From Fusarium oxysporum f. sp. lycopersici 4287 (lineage: Eukaryota; Ascomycota; Sordariomycetes; Hypocreales; Nectriaceae), in NCBI RefSeq assembly GCF_000149955.1, contig NC_030987.1, positions 4,645,190 to 4,709,189 of the forward strand: a DNA stretch of 64,000 nt, written 5' to 3'. Each line of letters opens with the position of its first letter. Within the stretch, counting starts at the first letter, position 1. Under the pieces are notes generated by a model. That model did not search any database, was not told the DNA's origin, and was given only the letters and a program-made list of their open reading frames with translations. Shown piece after piece: positions 46,601-57,632 of this stretch. Position numbers and translations under genes: made by a program.

Positions 46601-47605
46601 CCCATCGTGCAATTGCTGATCGACCACGGTGCCAATGCCAACTTGCAAGATAAACATGGACTTTCAGTACTGCATCTAGCTATGGCCTCTACTTTCGATT
46701 GTCTCGTCCAGAGTCTTATTGGTCGCGGAGAAAGCACAAATGCCCATGGTGCAACTCACAAAACCCACTCAACGGCAGCCGTTAGTAATTCTCTAAAGCC
46801 CACGATGGTAAAAGATAAGCCGCAGATGGTTTTTGAGGAATACGCCTTGATCACCATTCATGAGTTGGCGCTTTTTAGGTCTTTGGTTTCTTCAGCCTGG
46901 CCATCACGCCGACCTCCAAGTATCGCATCTATGGAAGAACACCTGGACACGATGCAAATACGAATGGAATGGGAGTATGAGCCCCTGATCGGCTCATTTC
47001 TCAGTCGCATGAGTGAGAAGCGTGTCCTAGTAGATAACTTGGATGAATCGCTATACGATCAAGCTCTAGATGGCGCCAGGCCTTTTGTTCAGGCAATGAT
47101 ATCCGAGGTCAAGGTCAATATACGAGAATCTCAGGGTAACTCGTCAGTTTATATGGAGAACATGCACGAGGCATCACGCACTCTACGGATGTATTCACAG
47201 CAGCTCTCTGCTATCGAATTACATAGAGAAATGGTACTCGGTCTTCTCGTCGACTGTGCAAGATTAGCAGAGATGCTATGGGAAAACAATGCGGCTATAA
47301 AAGAATTTGACAGAGCTCGATACGGTGAGCTTATGCTGGCGGCTCGAAAGGGTCAAGACTACATTGACCAGAAACTGCATGAAAGCAGTGCAGTCGGTAC
47401 GACATTGGACACCACTAGCAGTGGCGAACCCATGACTTTTGTCATTCATCCCACTAGCATAAGATTGCGGGAGCTGCGGCAGAGGTTTCACATTGATCTC
47501 GGACCGGAGCCTGACGAAACGAGCCCATCTGGCTCCCAGCCGAAGCTCATAGTGAACCTCCAACTGATGGAGGCCAGTCACGCATTGGTCAGTGCAGTGC
47601 CATGA
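43627..47605 (+). pseudogene. NLR-like protein: helical N-terminal domain, NACHT, ankyrin repeats; frameshifted
   Basis: Exons 43627-44087, 44138-45094 and 45144-47605 (introns 50 and 49 nt). The N-terminus (MDGLSSAASIIAVVQLTAEV) is of the HeLo-like/SesA helical type found on fungal NLRs. The NACHT ATPase carries the Walker A FCPGIPGAGKTIMAS and the Walker B VYIVLDALDECE. A winged-helix region with LSPAELQHAL and RLAHFTTQEYF follows. The ankyrin section starts with TGLHEAAYFGFEEAAEWML and includes repeats such as GRTALHLAVDSEMESLVRLL. At 46115-46118 (TTTT) the frame switches from frame 1 to frame 2. Protein similarity continues directly across the switch, as if one T were extra. With the shift resolved the product would be about 1292 residues; as written it ends at 46338. 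Fungal NLRs act in non-self recognition and cell death. Confidence 0.85.
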
Positions 47606-47679
47606 GAGTGTGTGTCTAAAGGATTAAGTTCCTTCGAGGACATCGATCTATTCAGGTGTGCGTTGACAATCGACAACTC

Positions 47680-50600
47680 CTAACTCCACACTACCTGAGT
47701 CCATCCCTTAACGTTGGATTCCCAGCTTTTGACGAGTTTCTTCGTCGCTGCCTCTCCAACGACACCCAAAATGTTATCTGCGTCTTCAAAAATCCACGCT
47801 CTTACCGCGGGCTCAAAGTCTCTTCCAAATACTTGTTCTTTCATCTTCGCCACGGTGGCCTTGCCCTCCTTGAGTGTAGTCTCAGATACCGTCACAAGCT
47901 CCTTGATCTGTGCCATGACCTCTTTTGGAAGGTTACTCTTCCCAGAGCGATCACGCTCCTTTTCGCGGTCATTGAAAGCGATAACCCATTGGGCTGAGTT
48001 CTTTATAGCGACGGAAGTATCGCGGAGGATGGCGAGGGAATGAAGCGTGCTCAGAGTTGTGACTTGCTCTGAGGCGTTTGTGAGAGGCAGGAGCTCTAGC
48101 TTGAGCGTATCTATGGCAATTTTCAGAGTGTCCACGATCTGGAAAAACTCCTCGGGGATGGGTTTGGCCCTATTGATGCCTGTTGCGAAAGGAATGAGGG
48201 TGCTGAGTAGGCTGATGACCTCAAAGTAGATTGCCTCCTGTGGAGTGAGGTCGCCTCTGGGACCGTTAGAGAACTTCATGAAAGAATTGCTAAGTTGACT
48301 GAGTGATTCGAGGACGAAGACTTGGTCGGGAATGGCGGCTGTCGCAGAAGCCTTGTAAATGGGGGGAGGCCTGTAACCCAAGAGTTCATGGAATGCTTCC
48401 GAGAGGAGTGACAGATGGGCGCGACGATTCTGTACATGTTAGTTTTGCTTCATAAAGAGGAGGAAACATACTGTTGATGGTGGTCCAATCCGCAAACGGG
48501 TGTAGACAGGCGATTGAGAACTGCAATCCCATGACGGGAAAGATCCATAGTCTACGGTCTCAACCAGTTTCATATCGTCAGCCACTTCGGCTGCTTTTGT
48601 TAGTACTTGTCAGGAATGGTGGACGATTGAAAGACTGACTGAATCGAGGATCAGTAAACACCTCTGAGAAGTGTTCTCCCATAATGCGATCGGTTCTAGT
48701 CTCCTCGACCAGACTCATCGCTCGTGTGCAGCTCCAGCGCAGGTTTTCCATGTATTCGGGGATGTCAATTACACTGCTGTAACTGCCCGACTCGAAAGCA
48801 TCTATTAGCCGTCTAGGCATTCGAAGCTTCAGCGACACGTTGAAGTGAGAGCTCAGCAAATCTAGAAGCTCCCAGCCGGTCTCGTCGGACGGTGAAATAA
48901 GAGCAGGTGAGATTGTCGAGAGGCGGTCGTAGAAAATAGAGGCGAGAGAGTCCATGATGGTGCGCTTGACGCCCAGTGTATCCCATATTTCCCTGGCACG
49001 AGGCGACGAGCCGACTCGAAGATGCAGTTGTACTAGAAGAAGGGAGATAATGCTATGTTTCGGTGTCAAAGTGAGCTGGTGTTCGAGCAACAACAGAGCT
49101 CGCAGGAGGGGGGTGTAAGAGGCAGGGATGTTCGAGAGATCGGTTGACGGAGGAAATGCAGTTTGGATCATGCAGAGACCGATGATGACAGCCAGTTCCG
49201 GTCTGATCTCGGCCTCGACAGCAGAGCTTTTCGGAGCCAGGCCAGCCAGCGACTGGTGAGCCTTGAGGGCAGTCTCGGCGATGGTTGAGAAAGCAGGCCC
49301 GGGTGAGCTAGCGTCAACTTCAACACCAGAGACAAGACATTTGCGCAGAGGCTTTTCGCCAGGTATCGTGCTGTACATACAGGGGCATGTGGCTGCAAAG
49401 TACTGTAGCTTGAATGCAAGGTTGCTTATTCTAGCCGACTGAATCTCGTCCTCTGTAGTCTGAGCCAACTTTGGAACAAACTCGTATGCCATATACTTTA
49501 ATGCAGATGGACTGAGTCTCTCTGCAAAGGCTTTTATATCATCGAAACACGCAGCATTTGTTCCTTGGCTTTTCGTGTAGCTGATCAGTTCCTTGAGTCG
49601 GAATGACGCAGGCTCGTTCTCAACAACATCGTCCTCGTCATTTGATGTAAGATTAAAGGCTGCCGAGACACGCGCCAATAGAATAATGCGCTTGTAGATC
49701 GGTCGCAGATTTGGTGACTTGTTGAACTTCAATAAGAGTTGTTGGACAGTTTCTTCAATGCTAGATCTTGTCAGTCGGGGCTTCGTCTGCTGTTAAGTTT
49801 CTACGTACTCTGGCTTGGTATTCTTGATCTCGGCAGCGGCTTCAATGAATTGCCGCCAGACTTTCCAGTCTGCCGCCATGAGACTTGGTTGACCATTTTC
49901 GTCCTCAATTGACAAGCAACCCTTGCACAACTCAAAAATGGCTTCGAACTGCTGTTCCTGTTGGTAGCGAGAAATGGTCCGCAGCATCAACTCCTTTCTG
50001 CCCTTTCGGAACTGAACAAGCGGACTGAAGACGGGACTTGAGACGAGTTTCGCCAAGTCATCTTTAGAACCGTGCCTTTCGGTTACATCGTATAAAAGGA
50101 GAATCTCTTCTTCTGTTTGGATACTTCGCGGCTGTGGTTTGGCGTCTTCGCCCCCGGTAGTCGCAGCCTAGGATGGTGAGTTTAGGGGCTTATTATTAAC
50201 GAAAGGGGTACTACCTCTTCCGCCAATTGTGCAGCACGTTGTATCTGTTTCAATGCGAGCATCCCATACAGCTTCTTCTTCTCTGAAGGTGATTGAGGGC
50301 TGGTCTGATGGGAATTAGTGAGGAATGAAACAGAAGATTGCTGTACGAACCGCCAATAAATGTGTGATCACAATATTCCAAAACATAAAGCTCCGCTCCT
50401 GAGGAAATGTCCTGTCTAAAATTGCCGCGATCTGTAAATATGTTAATCGATATCTCTGCTCAGTAACAAAGCCTTCCATACCTGTTGCGCGCTGACAAGA
50501 TCCCAGTGCAATAAGCATGACTCCAAACAGCGGCTGGCGCCAATTTTATCCTTGGGTGTAGCCTTCACGAGACGTGCCCTCAATGGCCCAAGTGTCTCGG

Positions 50601-50960
50601 GAAAATCTTCTTCAATGTTCAGACCTTGGCTGGCCCATTCAAGGAGGTCTATGGCATCGACATCTTTGACCACGGTTCCTTCTCTGACGTACTTGTCAAT
50701 GGCGGTTATGGCTGCGAACTTGGAGCTAGGGTCATCCAGTTGGCTTTCAGCACATATTTTCACAATCTACTCATACAGGTCAGTCTACGGATGGCTCAAG
50801 TACAAATCCCATCAATTCGCACCTCATAATATTGGTCGTTGAATGTTCGGGCCCGCTTCTCTGCAAGACGGATCACAGCAGCCCAGTTGCCATCGTTGAA
50901 GGCAGACTGGAGCTGGAGGTCTACGCCGTTCTTGAGATTGGGTCGCTGTTGACGATTCAT
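47680..50960 (-). CDS. MDM20: NatB N-acetyltransferase auxiliary subunit (Mdm20/NAA25)
   Basis: Eight exons, 50960-50823, 50766-50482, 50431-50351, 50304-50215, 50167-49809, 49760-48640, 48590-48472 and 48429-47680, with introns of 42-56 nt; 980 residues (human NAA25 is 972). It is the TPR/ARM-type scaffold that anchors the catalytic subunit Naa20 to ribosomes, so NatB can acetylate N-terminal Met-Asp, Met-Glu and Met-Asn. Visible segments include the helical TPR start (NDGNWAAVIRLAEKRARTFN), LLEWASQGLNIEEDFPETLG, ALKQIQRAAQLAEE, the LRALLLLEHQLTLTPKHSII block with LLLVQLHLRVGSSPRAREIW, and the late LRWSCTRAMSLVEETRTDR. The gene converges with the NLR gene, with only 74 bp between the stops. 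Confidence 0.93.
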
Positions 50961-52260
50961 GAGTGTCAAGCTTCGCGACGCTTTCCCGCCCCAACCGACT
51001 AAAATTGACTGAATTATTGAGAGTGAGTGCGTGAGAGTTTGGAGGGGCTCAAATTGAAGTGGGATGCTACAGAAAGGTGGAGGGGCGGTGGGAGCGTGGC
51101 GGTGCAGCTTGCGCCACATCACCGCCTAGTTTGTCGCCCGTAGCCCAAAGCTTTGGTGCTGTTACAGCATCAAGCGAAATAACACTGCGTGTTTCCAGAA
51201 CTCAAGCATTATACTCAGGTGTGCTCTCAACATCACGACGCTTGCATCTGTCAGAAACATTTGGGGTGCCATTGTCAGTTCAATCATCAAGTTCCCTCAG
51301 TTGTTATTACCTGTTCCATCCAGACGTCTGCAATTGGTACCCGGGGGGGAAGTTGTGATGCCACCGCATGAGACTGCGTATCTTGCCAGCCTGAGGTAGT
51401 GCACTGCGAATATGATCGTCGGTCTATACTAGAGCCATTTTCAAAACATGATGGTGATTGAGATGCAAAAGTTAGAGGTCTCCCGCTCTGTGACCGCGGC
51501 GACAGTTTGTCGATATTGACTCTGGCAAGTGCCCATGCCCTTATGCAGATTGACATGCCCATTTCTCAATTGAGAGTTCAAGATTAATAAGAATATTTTA
51601 TCTGAGGCAGACGCAGAACAACGATCCAAGAACAACAGGGAAAGACAGAGGAGATGCAAGTCTTTGTCTGACGACTGAGACTTTCATCATACCTAAAGCA
51701 CTAGAGATCTGGCTCTTGCTCAGCAACCTCAGAACCATGCATAATACCTCCCAAATGGGACGTGCCATCGCAATTCCGGAAAGTGCGGTACCATTGGTAG
51801 GACTTCGAGGCAGTTCGCGAAGGAGTGAATCGGCGACCAAGGGGGTGATAGGCGAATAATCACATCAATGACCGAGCCTAGGCTTCAGTACCGCATGCTA
51901 TCAAGTCACAACAATGAGGCGATGCTCGAAAGAGCCCATGGTCACGACGGTTCTGCCGAGTATCATTTGTCATCACTTGGTTTCACCCGTATTACTGATT
52001 ATACGGAATAGGCCATCAGAGACACTTGTGTGATCATGTGGAAGAATCTTGCCAACCTCAGTCCTGCTCTCGAGACACACAAGCATAGTCATACCGCTTC
52101 AGCCTTTATGGTACAACCCTAACTCTGCGAGCCTCATTTTGTGGTAGGTGTTGAAGTGCGGTTCGATCGAAATGTTTCTCATATCTAGAGACGTATAAAT
52201 GTATTGGCAGTCTTCGTTCCTTTCGAACGAGGAGCAGGAGTACTTTATTCTTCTTAACCA
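50961..52260. other. Intergenic region upstream of MDM20
   Basis: About 1.3 kb. The upstream region of MDM20 is followed by sequence with scattered frames on both strands (for example 51598-51840 minus) lacking support. No repeats or RNA genes were recognised. Confidence 0.4.
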
Positions 52261-52628
52261 ATGAACATAGAAACCCAGCCAGAAAATGAGTCTTTTGAGA
52301 TGGCGAACCGACCAGTGTCACTTCTCAGCGTAGTAACTGAGGAAGACAACCCTGAATCTGTTGATACCACTTCAACGGGAACCCCCAAGCCGGAAGATAC
52401 TCAGGACGGCGCTCAATCAGACAACAATGGGCTGCTAGCACCAAGTTGAGTGGGAGAATGTTGGATTCAATCCGATTGACAGCTGATGTTGGAGTGGCTT
52501 TGGATAAGCAGGTGTTTGAAGAGTGCTCAACCTGGGACGCCACCAGGCTGAACAAGTGTGCCGATGAGGCTCGGTTCCAGTACGAGCTTAACGCCCAGTT
52601 GGATAGTGCAACTGGTCTTATACTCTAG
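52261..52628 (+). CDS. Candidate small protein, possible single intron
   Basis: A TATAAAT element at 52195-52201 and a short leader precede the ATG at 52261. The first frame (62 codons if unspliced) is acidic and Ser/Thr-rich. A second frame downstream contains ALDKQVFEECSTWDATRLNK and ends at 52628. A GT...AG segment of 38 nt (about 52445-52482) would join them in frame to give about 110 residues, but the donor GTTGAG is weak and the intron very short. Treat as a hypothesis. No family is recognised. Confidence 0.25.
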
Positions 52629-52682
52629 GAATCCGCCTTCGACAAATCTCACGACAACATGACTGATGACTGTCACGAATTG

Positions 52683-52700
52683 GGGGGGGCGGGGGGGGGT
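52683..52700 (+). repeat. Poly-G tract with one C interruption
   Basis: Two runs of about 8-9 G separated by a single C. It could form a G-quadruplex and is an error-prone stretch for sequencing. It lies in a 0.7-kb region (52629-53323) without supported genes, downstream of COX23. Confidence 0.7.
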
Positions 52701-53323
52701 TCGACAGAATGACGGGGTTACTGTAGACGTTTTGGTACTTTGAGTGTTCAGGCAATTCCCAAATTGAACAACCATTCATTCTGTGCAGCTCTTGGTCCTT
52801 CCTTCCTCAATGACACAGCCATCATCCAACTGCCTACCATATGGTGACAGCTCGGTATTTACTTTAACTCTCTCAGAATACCACGCATTCAGCTCGGGTA
52901 AGACCAGGTGTTGATCCAGGCATAAATAGTAAAACCTGGCAAACGGCGATTGGGGCGTCTTTGTATCTCAACAGTAGCTGTGTTCCCATCGGTGTAGGAA
53001 AGCGGTGGAAGTTCAAGATGCCTTGGAATACAGGTATATAGATCAGGAAGTCATTGCCTTACCAATTGGCTAGGATGCCGTGACCGAAACGAAAGTTGAA
53101 GCCCTGTCAGTTGAGTTGGACTGGAGTAATCTAAAGACACTGGCGCCGACAGGAGACCAGACTTTTCGTTTAAGAAAGATAGCAGAATGTTGCACCGCGC
53201 TTCCGTATTGTACAGTATATAAACTCCCCTTAATGTTACAAGGATACCTCTGTCGTCAGTCATGATGCTGAGCCAGGCTGGATATAGCAAGTCAACGCAG
53301 GCTGTTGAGACCGAATTGGCCCA

Positions 53324-53765
53324 TTAGAACCAGCCGCGACCTTCCTTTTTTCGTTTGTCGGTCTGTGGGAATGATAAGTATTAGATCTCCTACTTCTGCT
53401 GCAGCATCGTGTATTCTTAACATACCCATGCTTGTTTGCAATCGCGATATGCCCTGTTCAATTGTCAGCGCCTTGCCCCGGTTGCTCGATTCCAAGCAAC
53501 ATACTGGAAATACTCTCCACACATATTCTTATCGCCTCCGTTCCTGAACAAGCATCTATAGCTCCGTTGCGCAGCCTCTTGGCATGGATCGTAGAACTCG
53601 CTCTTCGATTTCCTACACCTCGTCAGTGTCGCGATCGTTTACGGGCGGAGCGGTCGCTGACGTTTCGAACTTCCGGCGTTTGTCGTCGTTCCAAGGTTGG
53701 TTATCGGCGTCGCTCGACTTCAGAGGCTCAGTGGCCTCGGCTGTGTCTTTTGGTGAAGAGGACAT
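53324..53765 (-). CDS. COX23: Mitochondrial twin CX9C protein Cox23
   Basis: A gene of four small exons, 53765-53662, 53612-53505, 53453-53426 and 53362-53324, with introns of 49, 51 and 63 nt, giving 92 residues. Every junction has GT-AG ends and restores frame. The twin CX9C signature is complete: [11 protein letters not shown] and CGEYFQAYRDC, each with nine residues between cysteines, forming the CHCH helical hairpin that is oxidised by the Mia40 pathway in the mitochondrial intermembrane space. The N-terminus contains [12 protein letters not shown] and the C-terminus ends GRGWF, both typical of the Cox23/CHCHD7 family. Cox23 is required for cytochrome c oxidase assembly. No exon is longer than 36 codons, so simple frame searches miss it. 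Confidence 0.92.
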
Positions 53766-54447
53766 GGCGGCGACGTTTGGGGGAAAACGATGGAGTCTTG
53801 GAAATCGCGGGACGGTTTAGATGATTCAATCCGACAAAGCCAAGGCGGGGCCGAACGGTTCCTAAAGCGGTTAGTGATGATCGCCAATGCGTTTAGAACG
53901 TAGTTAAAGGAAGTTTACAAAATCCGAATTCATATGCCGATTGTTCAACCAAGTTATAGAAATTGAGTTGCGGATCTAGTCATCTTCAGTGTCGCAATGG
54001 CAGAAGTAAATCAACAAATGTATCGTTGAGTAGGCACCTTAGGTCTGGATGTTGTTTCATTGTCTCATGATGTCATATTTCATGAATCGCTTACCCTGAA
54101 GTCAACTCATCATTGAGCTGCACATAGAGACTATTTCCTTCAACAGCTATTTTGTGTTACAAAAGGGTTAATGTCCAGGTTTCGAAAGACTGCAATAAAG
54201 CCGGTATCAAAATTTGAGCTTGGGAACAGGTTTGGTTTCGGGACAACCGGCCAAGGATGGTCGCGACAGTAGATGATATGTCCAACTCATCAATAACAAG
54301 CACTCACAGTCATGAGTAATGAAGCGATAGGAAGGCAGCATCAAAGTCTTACACACTAGAACTCGCATTCACTGTCCACGTTTGCCAATCGAAGCAGTGG
54401 GTTTCATTTTATATAGTCAATGCTATAGGCTTTGTTCGATACAAGAC
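53766..54447. other. Upstream region of COX23 and 3' flank of CDC43
   Basis: About 680 bp without a supported gene. Confidence 0.4.
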
Positions 54448-55832
54448 CTACCAGAAGCCATCGTTACACCAGGCTTCCCTATTACCTCTCGTGCTCTCTA
54501 TTAGTCCATCCCTTGCCTTTTGTATTTTTCTCGTCGTCTCTTGACTGCAGCATAGACCCACGTCGAATTTTTTCAGATCACCGTCGCCCATGGTCGCCAA
54601 TGCAGCTAAGCCGAGGTACGAATGGTACATATCTGGTGGCCCTCCTACGGACTTGGAGAACCCACCAATGCGATGTTGTGTGATATCAAGAAGATACCGT
54701 CGCGAAGGAATGACGTTGATGATGGTTGAATTCCCTAGCATCTGGAAGACGTGTAAGAGCTATGCTCTGTCCAAGGAGACATGGGAAACTTACTGCAAGT
54801 GTACCGCCAACCCACCAACAGTAGCACGTATCGGCCTTCTTGTTCCACCGACCGTTGAATCCGATATGACCAAGATCGAGTTCGCCAGCCTTTGACTCAA
54901 GAAAGTTTTCCTCCACTTCATCCTCTTCCTCTTCCTTGGCAAGGTAGGCGAAAGAGCGAGAGGCGAGAAAGTGAAGGAGTCCCTCACGATCCGGGACGCC
55001 CCGTTTCAGCGCCTCCTCAGGAGGATGCGGCGACGTCGAGTCTAGTGGTCTGTCTAAGAGTGACAGCGCACCTATCGCGCAGTATGCATATCCAGCTAGA
55101 GAGGTCAGTTATACGAGTATACAATGAGTCAAGAGACCATACCATGGGATTCGTGCTGCGACGATTCTGCTACTCCACCATCATACGTCTGAGAGGTGTT
55201 AGTGAGACGGCATCGCTCAAGCAAGTATAACGTACCTGGCCTCTCTTGATGTGAGCAATCATTTCATCAACGTTCAAATCCTCCACCCAGCCCTCATCGC
55301 CTTCTTTGACATCTCCTCTTAGCATCCACCGAATACAGCTCGCTAGATAGCTGTGTCTCATATCTCTGCCACCCACAATCTCTCCGTCCCATAAATTTTG
55401 TCCGAAACTCCCATCCTTTCTTTGAAGCCTATTCAGCCACTTCAATAACCGTACTCTGTCCACCCCGTTGAAAGCTGACCTCGCGTCATCCTCGCCATCG
55501 GCTGCCAGGCCCAACAGGACAAGCGCAAAGAAGGTAGCTGCAATATTTGCTGTGCCCTTGTAGGCTTCTTGGCCTGGTAATGCGTGCGTTGAACTTCCAC
55601 AAAAGCCACCTTCTGGATGCTGCAGACTGAGAACCCACCGACGGATAGCACCACGTTCAGTATGGGTGAGCGGGACAGACAGAAGGTCAAGCGCCGAAAT
55701 AATGAAGCAAGCGAAAGTAAGGCGGGTCGAGTCGTAGGCCGTGTAAGGGGATGGGAGATAAGATTTATGACAGCGCTGCCAATATTTGATGTGCTGTTGC
55801 TTATCCAGCAAGGAACTACCCGCTTCCGACAT
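54448..55832 (-). CDS. CDC43: Geranylgeranyltransferase type I beta subunit
   Basis: Four exons, 55832-55236, 55188-55143, 55095-54794 and 54741-54448 (introns 47, 47 and 52 nt); 412 residues. The beta subunit binds the zinc and lipid and, with the alpha subunit shared with farnesyltransferase, attaches geranylgeranyl groups to CaaL proteins such as Rho1 and Cdc42. Prenyltransferase repeats are visible (HPEGGFCGSS, RKDGSFGQN, GGRDMRHSYLASCIRW, GIGFN-type GHIGFNGRWNKK). Zinc ligands appear conserved as the Asp and Cys of KADTCYCWW and the His of DMYHSYLGLAAL. The Ala/Glu-rich insertion EEEEDEVEEN is a fungal-type loop. Assignment to type I rather than farnesyl or Rab transferase rests on overall similarity of these motifs. 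Confidence 0.9.
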
Positions 55833-56414
55833 TTCAGAAAACTAAACTCCCAAGCCTAAAAGTCGTATATTTTCCCAGTGAGCAAGGCGAATGCATTAGT
55901 TAAAATTGCTCAAAGTGAATGCACTGCTCGGTATGGTGCATGCATGTTCGAGTCCTACCAACAAAGCTCACAGCTGGAGGGAGAAGGTGGAGACCAAACC
56001 AACTGGAACAAGGGCATTAAGACAACAGCCACAACCACCGCCACAACAAATGCCGTCCCGCGACGGCACGAGGCGCTCCTGCAATCGGATTCGCTAGCCA
56101 CGATTAGCGGCCCGTAAATGCCCATCATGCGCGGGTGACGCATGGCATAACCCCTGGCTTGCTGCTGGTTTTCACAACAGCTATTCAGCGTGACCAGAAA
56201 GTTGATCAAGTGCTAGTACGCCTCCCAGCTGGGTCTTCTGTTTTCCATTCCTTTAAGCACAAGCTCACTTCTTTTTGGCCTGCTGAGCCCCTCATTTTCT
56301 GCTACCACTTTCCCCTTCTTTTGCGACTGGCGAAAGCTTCAACCTGCGACGCACGCGATACGGACGAGCGAAGTACATCGAGACAACCATCCCCAGAGGT
56401 AGCAAAACGCAATC
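55833..56414. other. Divergent upstream region of CDC43 and ILM1
   Basis: About 580 bp between two divergent genes. The plus strand has repeated CAACC/CAC patterns near 56020-56050. No gene was found. Confidence 0.45.
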
Positions 56415-57114
56415 ATGGCACTCATATCTGCCAAAACGATTATAACATCTGTCTCTCTTTTCCATCTAACTCTCGCATACTTCTTCATCACCAATCCAAG
56501 CTCCATCAATGAGCAAGCGCTTGTGTTCATGTTGGGAGAGAGCATGGGAATGGTGAGTCTCCATCACAGCATGGCTGCTGGTCGCGACGTCTCCGAAGCC
56601 TGTTTAAGCTGACCCGACTCATCATGAAGCCTCTAGCAAGAGGGTTTGAACTGCAAAGCCCTCCCCTCGCATTCCTTGCCGCTGTCCTCGTCTTTGTCGG
56701 CTTTAGTGATCTGGTATCCCTATCCATGCCCGACGAAGTCTGCCTGATTTTCCACTGGGGTACACAAGGTTGGCATCCTATGCCCGACTTCTACTCATGA
56801 TGGACGCTAATTGTCACACAGCTCCTTTGCGATCGTTCCTCTCCCTCGGTTTCGTTGTCTACATATTCCTGTTTGGCCCATCATCTCCCATGTACGACAA
56901 GTCCTCTCGCAGCCACCTCTCGCATCCGAGTTCGTATAACCCATCATATCGCCCTGCTGGCTGGGGCGGTGACATGCTAAAGAACCGCCTATTCTTTACA
57001 TTCATCTTTATCGAAACAATGACATGGTTCTGGGTTTGGATCACGTTGCGCGAAGAGCGAGATGCGATACTGAGCAAGAAGTCTCGAAGACGAAGCCACT
57101 CGCATTCTTTCTAG
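56415..57114 (+). CDS. ILM1: Ilm1/DUF1753 ER membrane protein
   Basis: Three exons, 56415-56552, 56630-56768 and 56822-57114 (introns 77 and 53 nt); 189 residues, close to the yeast size of about 200. Four hydrophobic helices are visible (TIITSVSLFHLTLAYFF; PLAFLAAVLVFVGFSDLV; PLRSFLSLGFVVYIFLF; FFTFIFIETMTWFWVWITL), with a basic, His/Ser-rich cytosolic tail. Family hallmarks include LGESMGM spliced to PLARGFELQSPPLAFL, SMPDEVCLIFHWGTQ and FVVYIFLFGPSSP. Yeast Ilm1 is an ER protein linked to mitochondrial DNA maintenance; its molecular activity is unknown. The first acceptor, ATGAAG, was chosen over a nearby CTAG because only it keeps the frame. Confidence 0.88.
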
Positions 57115-57632
57115 GAGACCGGCTGTTTTCACAAATATTTGGTATCACGAAGCAATTGGAGTACGGTGTTCTTGGGACGAGACAACGAAATGCACGAAAG
57201 AACCAGATACTCAAGATTATTTGCAAGTGGCCCATGCTGCGACGATCACGCAAGGGCTGTGGATCTTGCAGAAAGACCGAACAAATCAAGAAACAAAGTG
57301 AATGGCTGACAGATTCTCATCTAGAACGAGTTTCTGAGACAAGCAAGGCTGGCTGATTCGCAAACGCATAAATAATAGTCTGTTAAGCTCTATCGTTCCA
57401 TGATCGTATATAACAAAAAGAGGTATCCATAAGGGGCTATGCACCATTCAATGTTTTAATGAATGATAGCAAAGCTAGAGAATCGGAGAGACGAATAAAA
57501 ACAGAAACACAAACAGCTTTGTATCGCAGAGCTTTTGGACCATGTAATGAAGCGATTCCACCACCGTCGTCCAGGAAATTATCTAGTATAATTCGTCAAG
57601 TCGTTGAACTGCTTTCTAACGGAGAATTTTCA
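57115..57632. other. Convergent 3' region of ILM1 and the Kin4-like kinase
   Basis: About 520 bp between two stop codons; no supported gene. Confidence 0.45.

Noticed and set aside
53292..53547. Minus and plus single frames over 53292-53547
   Set aside because: They are shadows across COX23 introns and exons; the spliced COX23 model explains the coding signal.
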